DNA of 64,000 nt, from the NCBI GenBank assembly GCA_947589745.1, contig CANQCS010000008.1, positions 1 to 64,000 of the forward strand, in the 5' to 3' direction. Of this stretch, positions 33,348 through 40,690 are shown piece after piece. Origin of the DNA: an uncultured Oscillospiraceae bacterium (lineage in GTDB: Bacteria; Bacillota; Clostridia; Oscillospirales; Oscillospiraceae). Position 1 is the stretch's first letter, and each line of letters begins with the position of its first letter. Below the pieces are notes generated by a model. That model saw nothing but the letters and a program-made list of their open reading frames with translations. It had not been told where the DNA came from and made no database searches. The position numbers and the translations under genes are program-made.

Positions 33348-34214
33348 TTAATTATAGTGGACGTACTTCTTCTCGAACCCGAAGCTGAACAGCATCAGGA
33401 CGAAGGTGATGATAAAGGCGATGATGGCGGAGGCATACCCGTTGTTATAGTTCTGCGCATTCACCGACTGGGAGTACATGTAGGAGATCATGGTGGATGC
33501 GCTGCCGTTCCGGCCTCCGTCGGTGAGGATGATGACCAGGCCGGACATCATCATGCTCTTGGCCAGGGAATTGATGATGAGGAAGAACACCGTGGGAGAG
33601 ATGATCGGCAGGATGATTTTGGTCGTAAGGCGGACCGTGCCCGCGCCCTCCATGTCGGCCGCCTCGATGAGGTCGGCGGGCACATTCCGCACGGCGGCCA
33701 GGAGGAACAGGAAGTTGTAGCCGATATTCATCCACACGGAGATGAAGCTGATGGCGTAGATGGTGAAGCGGTTGTCTGTCAGCCAGCTGACGTTGGTGCC
33801 CAGCAGTTCGTTGATGATGCCCAGCGAGGGGTTGTACATCAGCTCAAAGATCATGGCGCACACAGAGGTGGACATGGCCATGGGCAGGGCGTACATGGTC
33901 TCATACACCGGGGAACTCAGCGTCTTCTTGTTGGCGATGATGGCCAGGATCAGGGCAATAAAAACAGAGACAGGGACGGAGACAATGACGTAAATAAAGG
34001 TGTTTTTTACCGAGGCCAGGAAGGCCGGGTCCTGCAGGATGCGGATGTAGTTCTCCAGCCCCACGAACTCCTTTCGCACCCCCATAAAGTTTGTGAGGAA
34101 AAAGCTGTTGAACACGGTCTTGAAGAAGGGGTAGTAGGTGAACACGATAAAGAAGAAAAAGGCTGGGAGCAGGTACAGCAGCGGTTCAAATTGACGGATC
34201 CCTTTTGGTTTCAT
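33348..34214 (-). CDS. ABC sugar transporter permease, MalF type
   Basis: 288-residue permease starting MKPKGIRQFEPLLYLLPAFFFF, with six helices and the EAA motif EAADMEGAGTVRLTTKIILPIISPT. The track ORF begins 16 codons earlier, inside the promoter; ATG 34214 has AAGGAGG upstream and is preferred. First gene of the operon. No ATP-binding subunit is encoded with it, so a shared MsmK-like ATPase elsewhere is expected, as in many Firmicutes carbohydrate importers. Confidence 0.93.
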   Translation of the reverse strand: MKPKGIRQFEPLLYLLPAFFFFIVFTYYPFFKTVFNSFFLTNFMGVRKEFVGLENYIRILQDPAFLASVKNTFIYVIVSVPVSVFIALILAIIANKKTLSSPVYETMYALPMAMSTSVCAMIFELMYNPSLGIINELLGTNVSWLTDNRFTIYAISFISVWMNIGYNFLFLLAAVRNVPADLIEAADMEGAGTVRLTTKIILPIISPTVFFLIINSLAKSMMMSGLVIILTDGGRNGSASTMISYMYSQSVNAQNYNNGYASAIIAFIITFVLMLFSFGFEKKYVHYN

Positions 34215-34234
34215 GTTTCGTGGAGCCTCCTTTT

Positions 34235-34279
34235 TTGTCTGGTTGTCTATAATATAATACAATAAGACAATAATGTCAA
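34235..34279 (-). promoter_or_regulatory. ABC operon promoter overlapped by TTGTCT operator half-sites
   Basis: Minus strand TTGACA (34274-34279), 17 bp, TATATT (34251-34256). TTGTCT occurs on the plus strand at 34235 and 34243 and on the minus strand at 34264-34269, bracketing the promoter with TTGTC...GACAA inverted pairs. The same motif forms the palindrome in front of the GntR gene. Confidence 0.75.
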
Positions 34280-34704
34280 GGAGAATTTACAAAAATTTTT
34301 CAATTGTTTTTGGGGCAGTGACAAGATTGTCTATTCCTCCGACAGCGGCCACCGGAATGCCGAGATTCAAATGTGTATGAATTTTCATGTGATTACGCTG
34401 TATTCCATTCGGTTTTTGCCCCGTATTGCCTCAAACGTTTTATGAATCCCCCGCACATTCTTTTCTCTGTCCTGACATGGAAATACTTGTCATTTCTCAA
34501 GTTGTGGCCTTTTATAGGAGAACAACACTCTTGTGAGCCGTCTTGGCGGGAGGAAATAACTGATGGCCAAAGTGAAGCAATAGGAAGGCCCGCCAGAAAC
34601 GTAGTCCTGGCGGGCTCAGACTGTCGAAATACCTTTTTTTCAATAGTAATAAGTAATAGTATAACAGCCCCCGCGGCAGTTTGCTGCGGGGGCTGTCTGT
34701 TCTG
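34280..34704. other. Gene-free spacer with two hairpins
   Basis: No convincing gene. It holds one more TTGTCTAT half-site (34327), an AT-rich stretch, a hairpin gcccgccag/ctggcgggc (about 34590-34618) followed later by TTTTTTT, and the stem cagcccccgcggca/tgctgcgggggctg (34665-34695). The latter lies directly after the stop of the minus-strand gene at 34705 and is its likely terminator. Confidence 0.6.
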
Positions 34705-36105
34705 TCATCGGTCCAAAATTTCTCCCATCACGTCCATGGCGAACGCCACGTCCACCGGCTCACCGTAGCCGTGGAAGGATATCAGGATATCATCCACCTG
34801 GACGCTGAAGGCCAGCACCCGGCCGCCCGCGCCCGTGCGCCGCAGGGCGTCCAGCGCCTCCGTGCTCAGCTCCTCCGGGGCGAGGACGGGCTCACCCTCC
34901 TCCTCTTCGCCGGGGCGGAGGTAGGTCAGATACCAGCTGGCGCCGTTGCCGCCGTTGGTGTAGCCCAGTTCTACCTTCCGGGTGTCCAGCACGGCCCCCG
35001 TCTCCGGGTCCAGGACGTAGTAGAGAGTGGCGTACTGGTCCGGCGCCGTCGCGGGCATATAGGGACCGAACACCGGGTCCAGCTGACACTGTTCAAAATC
35101 CGACAGCTCCGTTTCCTCTGCCGGGACCCCGGCGGTGTTCAGCAGGGACACGAAGGCGTCGTAGGCCGCCGCATCCACTTGGACGCACACGCTGTAGAGT
35201 CCGGTGAAGATCACATACCCGCCGTCCAGCAGGCGGATATGGACCGGCACCCCGGAGGGGGTCTGGAAGTAGACGTGGTACGTCTCCAGAACGTCGTAGA
35301 AGCTCTGCCCCTCCGTCTCCGGGATGGCCTCCCGTGGCAGGAAGGGAGCGGCGTCCAGGGCGGCGATGAAGTTCCGCACCGCCGGGTCGTGGTCCGGGGA
35401 GAGGGCTTGCAGCTCCTCCGGGCCCTCGTTCCAGGAGTCATGGGTCTCATAGGTGAGGCCGGTGTAGTTCTCCGACAGGTGGAGCCGGTCCTCGTAGAGG
35501 TCCGCGCCGGTGTAGAGGGTCATGCCGTTGTCGTTGACGTACAGCGCCACATCCCCGGTGGCCCACCGCATACAGAGCATGAAACCGGGGTCAAAGCCCC
35601 GGATGGCGTAGAAGTCCCCCTCCACGCTGCCCGCCAGCTCCACGTAGCCGTCCCTGGGCGTCCACTCGTTAATGAGGCCCGTGGCATAGCCTAGGTGTTC
35701 GCCGATGACCGTGTCCGCGTATTGCCCGTCGATGTTCTCGTAGTGGACGTAGGACCGGCCGCCGTAGATGAAGAATGCGATCATGTCCACCGCCGCGCCA
35801 TCGTCCAGCCCTAGGGTGAATTCGGTCCGGGGGATGGTGACGCCGCCGGCCTGCTGGGCCTCGCCACCCACCTGCTGCTCCCCCGACGCCGCGCCGCTGA
35901 TGCCGGGAGCGTCCGCACTGTCCAGCCTGCTGCCAGTGAAGTACCGCGCCGCAAAAATGCCCACGACCACCACCGCCAGACAGGCGGCCAGGGCGGTCCA
36001 CCGCGTCCAATGGGACCGCCGGGCCGGAGCGGCGGGGAGAGCGGCGTCCTCAATGAGTTCATCAGGGATATCCCCGATGGCCAGCAAAATCGTTTCCTTC
36101 GTCAT
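34705..36105 (-). CDS. Putative anti-sigma factor-like membrane protein
   Basis: 466-residue protein with a short cytoplasmic N-terminus (MTKETILLAIGDIPDELIEDA), one transmembrane helix at about residues 37-53, a low-complexity linker, and a large extracytoplasmic part with no family I recognise. The topology, and the 4-nt ATGA overlap with the upstream sigma-factor gene, are those of an anti-sigma factor that senses the outside. The N-terminal DELIEDA pattern is shared with many Clostridia sigma-linked membrane proteins. Start ATG 36105 has GGAGGGC upstream; the longer track ORF is rejected. Confidence 0.75.
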   Translation of the reverse strand: MTKETILLAIGDIPDELIEDAALPAAPARRSHWTRWTALAACLAVVVVGIFAARYFTGSRLDSADAPGISGAASGEQQVGGEAQQAGGVTIPRTEFTLGLDDGAAVDMIAFFIYGGRSYVHYENIDGQYADTVIGEHLGYATGLINEWTPRDGYVELAGSVEGDFYAIRGFDPGFMLCMRWATGDVALYVNDNGMTLYTGADLYEDRLHLSENYTGLTYETHDSWNEGPEELQALSPDHDPAVRNFIAALDAAPFLPREAIPETEGQSFYDVLETYHVYFQTPSGVPVHIRLLDGGYVIFTGLYSVCVQVDAAAYDAFVSLLNTAGVPAEETELSDFEQCQLDPVFGPYMPATAPDQYATLYYVLDPETGAVLDTRKVELGYTNGGNGASWYLTYLRPGEEEEGEPVLAPEELSTEALDALRRTGAGGRVLAFSVQVDDILISFHGYGEPVDVAFAMDVMGEILDR

Positions 36106-36656
36106 ACCGAAAAGCCCTCCTTTTCCAGGTGTGCCCGGAGCGCCTGGCGCAGGCGGGCCAGCTGGGACTTGACCCGGCTCTCGCCCACGCCCATGGCCCG
36201 GGCGATATCCTTGACAGAGTAGAGATACCAGTAGCGCCGGAGGAAGAGCCGCCGCTTCTCCGGCGGCAGGGAGCGGAGGAACTGCTCGATGGCCCCCGCC
36301 AGGGCCAGCCGGTCCGCGGCATCGCCGTCGCTCCGGGCCGCGCAGTCCCCCAACTCCTCCAGAGCCAGGGGCGTCTCGCCGCCGCCCCGCCGCTGGGCGC
36401 CCGCCGCCTTCAGGCGGTTGAGGGCCAGGTTGCGGGTGATGCGGCCCAGGTACGCGCCCAGGTGCCGGGGCGACTGGGGCGGGATGGCGTTCCACGCCGC
36501 CAGCAGGGCGTCGCTGACGCACTCCTCGGCGTCGGCGTCGTCGGCCAGGATGTTGCGGGCGATGGCGCGGCAGCGCCCGCCGTACTTGTCCGACGCCGCG
36601 GCGATAGCGTCCTCGGACCGGGCATGGAACAGAGAGACGATAGCCTGGTCGTCCAC
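36102..36656 (-). CDS. RNA polymerase sigma-70 family factor (ECF type)
   Basis: 184-residue sigma factor. Region 2 spans about 12-80 (RAIARNILADDADAEECVSDALLAAWNAI, then GAYLGRITRNLALNR), and region 4 is FLRSLPPEKRRLFLRRYWYLYSVKDIARAMGVGESRVKSQLARLRQALRAHL. No region 1 or 3, as in ECF factors. Start ATG has AGGAGGGGTACC upstream. Co-transcribed with the membrane protein that overlaps its stop, and preceded by a GGAACC-N17-GTCTAT promoter typical of ECF autoregulation. Confidence 0.93.
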   Translation of the reverse strand: MDDQAIVSLFHARSEDAIAAASDKYGGRCRAIARNILADDADAEECVSDALLAAWNAIPPQSPRHLGAYLGRITRNLALNRLKAAGAQRRGGGETPLALEELGDCAARSDGDAADRLALAGAIEQFLRSLPPEKRRLFLRRYWYLYSVKDIARAMGVGESRVKSQLARLRQALRAHLEKEGFSV

Positions 36657-36694
36657 GGTACCCCTCCTTTCGCTTGATGAAGGCCTTCACTGAT

Positions 36695-36723
36695 ATAGAC
36701 AACAAAAACGGACGGTTGGTTCC
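36695..36723 (-). promoter_or_regulatory. ECF-type promoter upstream of the sigma gene
   Basis: Minus strand GGAACC (36718-36723), 17-bp spacer, GTCTAT (36695-36700). This matches the GGAAC/GTC pattern of many ECF sigma targets and lies about 40 nt before the sigma start codon, suggesting autoregulation. Confidence 0.7.
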
Positions 36724-36771
36724 GGAAAAAATCAACTTTAAAGATAGGAAAAATATAAGACGGAGGGGCGC

Positions 36772-36797
36772 CGTCACTGGACAGCACCCCTCTGATT
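36772..36797 (-). terminator. Possible terminator after the serine hydrolase gene
   Basis: On the minus strand GGGGTGCTGTC and GACGGCGCCCC can pair, followed some bases later by TATATTTTTCC. It lies between the serine hydrolase stop and the sigma gene promoter. Confidence 0.45.
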
Positions 36798-36822
36798 TGA
36801 ACTGATCCCCCTGATGGAGGTA

Positions 36823-38265
36823 TCACTGCTTTTTGAATTCCACAGGAGCCACGCCGGGGGTGGGCTCCACCGTGACCTGGAGGCCGGAGATATGGCCGGT
36901 GGCGTCCGAGAGGAACATCGTCGGCAGCGTCGCCCCCATGAGCGGGAGAATCATGTCGTAGCAGTCGTAGTGGTAGTGAGTGAACACGGCGTCAAAGCCG
37001 TTCCATTTCCCCGCCAGCCCGTTATCCGTCTGGTCGATGATGAGGCTGCCGAAGCCGGGGTGGGAGAAGGTGCCGCAGTACTCCTCCGCCGGGTGGCTGG
37101 GGGAGGTGCCGGGGATCTGGGCCTTGGCGTGCTGCTCCATGCCGGCCATGGCCCCCTGCATCATCCCGGCGAAGACCTGCTGGAACCGGGCGTTCCAGTC
37201 GGGCACCTCCGCCACGCCCAGGGTCATATCGGCCAGAGTGTTGGACAGGGCGTCCACGGAGAGGGAGGAGTTGGCGTTGCTCAGGGCCACCATGCCGAAG
37301 CCGGATCCGGGCAGCAGCGTCAGCTGGGAGGAGAAGCCGTTGGTGTTGCCGCCGTGGCTTACCATCTTGTGGCCGCGGTAGATGTCCGTGAACCAGCAGA
37401 GGCCGTAGTCCGCCTGCTGGATCTCCTCGAAGGACCAGAAGTAGGGGCTGCCGATCATCTGGTGGGTGTGCATCATGTCCAGGGTGGCCTTGGAGATGAG
37501 CCGCTCCCCCTTCCAGGTGCCGTCGCCCAGCTGGAAGAGGGCGTACTTGGCCATGTCGGCGGCACTGGAGACAATGGCCCCGGCGGGGGACAGGGCCTTC
37601 AGGCGCATATACCCCATCTCCATCCAGCCCGTGCCGGTGTAGACATAGCCTTTGGAGGTGTTCTCGAACCTAGACAGGGAGTCCACCTCAAAGTCCGTGT
37701 GGTCCATGCCCAGCTTGTCCAGGATGCGCTCCTTCACGAAGCTCTCCCAGCTCTGGCCGGACAGCACCTCCAGCAGGTGGCCGGCCACGGTCACCATCTG
37801 GTTGGAGTATTGCAGCACGGTGCGGAAATCCGCGCTGGGCTGGAGGTACTGGAACGCCTCCACCTGGGCCCGGCGGTCGTCCATGGCGCAGAAGGCCGCC
37901 TGAATGTCGTAGCGGGGCACCCCGGTGCGATGGCACAGCAGGTCCCGGGTGGTGACCCGCTCCGTGGTGACCGGGTCGTATAGCTTCAGCCAGGGGAGAT
38001 AGCTGCGGACCGGCTTATCCCAGTCCAGCTTTCCCTCGTCCGCCAGCATCCCCAGGGCCAGGGCGGTGAAGGTCTTGGTCACCGAGCCGATGGGCATTAC
38101 CGTCTCGCCGGTCATGGGCAGATCCTTTTCCACGTCCCGTTTCCCGTAGCCCTTGGCGCACAGTACCTCTCCGTCCTTCACCAGGGCCACCGACATGCCG
38201 GCCACGTTCCACTTCGCCAGCAGCTCCTCCATGATGCCGTCCAATTTGCGCATGATTGAATCCAT
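36823..38265 (-). CDS. Serine hydrolase of the beta-lactamase/penicillin-binding (class C-like) family
   Basis: 480-residue protein without a signal peptide. Active-site motifs: SVTK at residues 61-64 (SxxK), QYSNQMV (YxN), and MVSHGGNTNGF in place of KTG. Related proteins include D-amino acid peptidases, esterases and class C beta-lactamases; a specific substrate is not evident. About 100 C-terminal residues form an extra beta-rich domain. Divergent from two XRE-cupin regulators and near a dipeptide epimerase, so a role in muropeptide or D-amino acid peptide turnover is possible. Confidence 0.88.
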   Translation of the reverse strand: MDSIMRKLDGIMEELLAKWNVAGMSVALVKDGEVLCAKGYGKRDVEKDLPMTGETVMPIGSVTKTFTALALGMLADEGKLDWDKPVRSYLPWLKLYDPVTTERVTTRDLLCHRTGVPRYDIQAAFCAMDDRRAQVEAFQYLQPSADFRTVLQYSNQMVTVAGHLLEVLSGQSWESFVKERILDKLGMDHTDFEVDSLSRFENTSKGYVYTGTGWMEMGYMRLKALSPAGAIVSSAADMAKYALFQLGDGTWKGERLISKATLDMMHTHQMIGSPYFWSFEEIQQADYGLCWFTDIYRGHKMVSHGGNTNGFSSQLTLLPGSGFGMVALSNANSSLSVDALSNTLADMTLGVAEVPDWNARFQQVFAGMMQGAMAGMEQHAKAQIPGTSPSHPAEEYCGTFSHPGFGSLIIDQTDNGLAGKWNGFDAVFTHYHYDCYDMILPLMGATLPTMFLSDATGHISGLQVTVEPTPGVAPVEFKKQ

Positions 38266-38320
38266 GTTGCGTCTCCTTTCAAGATCGTTCTGATATGCGG
38301 TCGGGACCGCCGCGGTCCCG

Positions 38321-38349
38321 TTGACAACGGGTGCCGGGTCTTGTACAAT
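38321..38349 (+). promoter_or_regulatory. Sigma-A promoter of the XRE-cupin pair
   Basis: TTGACA (38321-38326), 17 bp, TACAAT (38344-38349), 35 nt before the first start codon. Confidence 0.82.
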
Positions 38350-38384
38350 GGTTTTGTGACCAGAGGAACCCCGGAGGTTTGTGT

Positions 38385-38945
38385 ATGATAGGAGATGTGA
38401 TCCGGCGCTTTCGCCTGGAGCAGGGCCTCACTCTGCGCCAGCTGGCAGTCCAGATCGGTGTGACCGACAGCTATCTCTCCCTGCTGGAGAACAACGGGGA
38501 GGAGCCGTCCCTGTCCGCGCTGCGGAAGCTGTCCCAGGCCCTGTGCCGCCCGATATCCGATTTCTTTGAGGAGGAGACCCCGGTCCCCTCCATTGCCCGC
38601 GCGCTGGACCGCCAGGTCCGTCAGTGCGGCGGACTCTGCACCTGGGAGGTGCTGACGCCTGCCTCGCCCTGTGGCGGGGACCAGCTCACCATGGTCCGTG
38701 TCTCTCTGACTGCGGGAGCAACGATCCACTGTGAGGGTGTCCCGGAGCAGGCGTGCATCTATTTGTGCACCGGCGCTGTTCATATCCAACTATCCGGCGC
38801 GGACTACGCCATGGAGACGGGCGACAGCCTGACCCTTCGGACGGGGATCCCCTTCGCCGCTTTCTGCCAGGAGGAGAGCACCGCCGTGGTCACCCTGTCC
38901 GGCGGCGGCCTTCCGGGGATCTCCGTGGAAAGGAGCGGCCTATGA
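38385..38945 (+). CDS. XRE family transcriptional regulator with degenerate cupin domain
   Basis: 186-residue regulator. HTH at residues about 5-58 (RRFRLEQGLTLRQLAVQIGVTDSYLSLLENN) followed by a cupin-like beta barrel. The cupin lacks the usual His ligands (CEGVPEQACIYLCTG, then TGIPFAAF), so it probably does not bind metal. ATG 38385 has GGAGG 8 nt upstream; the track start is further out. Stop overlaps the next start by 4 nt. Confidence 0.88.
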   Translation: MIGDVIRRFRLEQGLTLRQLAVQIGVTDSYLSLLENNGEEPSLSALRKLSQALCRPISDFFEEETPVPSIARALDRQVRQCGGLCTWEVLTPASPCGGDQLTMVRVSLTAGATIHCEGVPEQACIYLCTGAVHIQLSGADYAMETGDSLTLRTGIPFAAFCQEESTAVVTLSGGGLPGISVERSGL

Positions 38946-39511
38946 TGGGACCGAAGATCCGCCAGTTCCGGCTGAAGAAGGGGCTCACCCTCCAGGAGCT
39001 GGCCCAGAAGACCATGACCACCGCGGGCTACCTGTCCCAGCTGGAGCGGGACCTGACGGAGCCCTCCCTGGCCACGCTGCGGAGGATCGCGGCGGCGCTG
39101 GATACGCCGATCTTTACCCTCCTGAACGAGGAGGACCCCAACGCCTCCTTTGTGCCGGCGTACCACCGGCACCAGCTCTCTTTCTCCGACGCCGGGGTCA
39201 GCTATGAGGTCCTGACGCCGCCAACGGAATCCGCCGTCAACGGGCCCAACTTTCTGATGATGCTGTTCTCCCTGTCCCCCCAGCGGTTCGGCAGTGAGGA
39301 GCGGGTGTCCCACGACGCGGAGGAGTGCCTGTACCTCATGTCCGGCACTCTGGAGGTGCTGGTGGGAGAGACGACCTACAAACTGGAGGAGGGCGACAGT
39401 ATCCGCATCCCCGGCGGCGCGCCCCACAACCTGTACAATCCCGGCCAGACAGCCGCCAGGGGCGTCACCTGCCTGAAGCCGGGAATGTTCATCAGCACGG
39501 TCCGGCCTTAG
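38942..39511 (+). CDS. XRE family transcriptional regulator with cupin sensor domain
   Basis: 189-residue paralogue of the preceding gene. HTH: RQFRLKKGLTLQELAQKTMTTAGYLSQLERDL. Cupin motifs are intact here: HDAEECLYLMSGTLEVLVG and GDSIRIPGGAPHNLYNPG. The start overlaps the previous gene (ATGA), and the upstream extension in the ORF track is rejected. Its stop overlaps the stop of the convergent epimerase gene by 4 bp. Confidence 0.9.
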   Translation: MMGPKIRQFRLKKGLTLQELAQKTMTTAGYLSQLERDLTEPSLATLRRIAAALDTPIFTLLNEEDPNASFVPAYHRHQLSFSDAGVSYEVLTPPTESAVNGPNFLMMLFSLSPQRFGSEERVSHDAEECLYLMSGTLEVLVGETTYKLEEGDSIRIPGGAPHNLYNPGQTAARGVTCLKPGMFISTVRP

Positions 39512-40572
39512 AAGTCCACTTCAACGCCGATGCCCGGCACGTCCCCCAGCGTGGCGCGGCCGCCCACATGGTCGAAGCCGCCCCGGACGGGGCCGCCGGA
39601 CAGGATATACACCGCGTCCAGGTCCACCTCCCGGATGTTGTCCAGCGCCGCCGCGACGTGCATCCCGGCCACGTTGGCCAGGGCGCTCTCGCCCATGCAG
39701 CCGATCATGCAGCCGATGCCGGACGCCTCCGCGATGGCGTTGATCTGGATGGCCCGGTAGATCCCGCCGCACTTCATCAGCTTGATGTTGATGACGTCCA
39801 CCGCCCGCATGGCGGCCAGCCTGGCGGCGTCCGTGGGCGTGTGGCAGCTCTCGTCCGCCGCGATGGGCACCCGGATGGTACGTTTGATCTCCCGAAGCCC
39901 CTCCCAGTCCCAGGCGGCGATGGGCTGCTCAATGAGCCCCACCGACAGTTTTTCTAATCCCGGAGCGATGCGGATGGTGTCCTTGACGCTCCAGCCCTGG
40001 TTGGCATCCACCCGCAGGGCGATGGAGGGGCCTGCCGCCTCGCGGACCGCCTGCATCCGGCGGAGGTCTGTACCGATATCCTCGCCCAGTTTCACTTTCA
40101 GAATGGTGAAGCCCTTGGACACCCACTCCGCGGCCTTCTCCGCCATGGCCTCCGGCTCGTCGATGCCGATGGTCACGTCGGAGTGGACCGTGCGGACGTC
40201 CCCGCCCAGGTATCGGTACAGGGGCATCCCCGCCGCCTTGGCGGCAATGTCATAGCAGGCCATGTCAAAGGCGCACTTGATGGGACCGTTCCCGGCGTAG
40301 AGCGCGTCCATCCGGCGGTGGATACCGCCCAGGGCCACGGGGTCCTGCCCCAGCAGGGCCAGGCGGAGCGCCTTTCCCACCGCGTAGGCGGCGTCCAGGT
40401 CATCCCCGGTGACGAAGGGGAGGGGCGCAGCCTCGCCATAGCCGGAGATCCCCTCGTCCGTGTCCATCCGCACCAGCAGCGTCTCCATGTCCTTGATCTC
40501 AGCAAACGCCACCTTCATGGGCTTTTCAAATCCGAAGGCCGCTCGTTCAAACCGTATGTCTGTGATCCGCAT
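39508..40572 (-). CDS. Enolase-superfamily dipeptide epimerase (L-Ala-D/L-Glu epimerase-like)
   Basis: 354-residue enolase-superfamily protein. N-terminal capping domain (MRITDIRFERAAFGFEKPMKVAF), the KVKLGED catalytic Lys strand, metal-binding Asp/Glu strands in RVDANQGW, GLIEQPIAAWD and PIAADESCHTP, and the second Lys in INIKLMKCGG. This arrangement is that of dipeptide epimerases used in murein peptide recycling, although other specificities exist. ATG 40572 has AAGAGGAGTGAGG upstream; the track start is 17 codons longer. Confidence 0.88.
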   Translation of the reverse strand: MRITDIRFERAAFGFEKPMKVAFAEIKDMETLLVRMDTDEGISGYGEAAPLPFVTGDDLDAAYAVGKALRLALLGQDPVALGGIHRRMDALYAGNGPIKCAFDMACYDIAAKAAGMPLYRYLGGDVRTVHSDVTIGIDEPEAMAEKAAEWVSKGFTILKVKLGEDIGTDLRRMQAVREAAGPSIALRVDANQGWSVKDTIRIAPGLEKLSVGLIEQPIAAWDWEGLREIKRTIRVPIAADESCHTPTDAARLAAMRAVDVINIKLMKCGGIYRAIQINAIAEASGIGCMIGCMGESALANVAGMHVAAALDNIREVDLDAVYILSGGPVRGGFDHVGGRATLGDVPGIGVEVDF

Positions 40573-40690
40573 TGTCCTCACTCCTCTTGGCTTGATTATA
40601 GGACCGAATATTTCTGATGTCAATAAATATTAAAAATTTTTTACTTAGTCCTGATAACTATGCGGGAGATGAGCGAAAGGAAGGTTCATC

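Noticed and set aside
30162-34265. 1367-aa plus-strand ORF opposite the ABC transporter operon
   Set aside because: Antisense shadow; the minus strand encodes clear HAD, binding protein and permease genes.
34373-34768. 131-aa ORF in the spacer left of the sigma module
   Set aside because: No recognisable domain, no ribosome binding site at the start, and it runs into a terminator hairpin.
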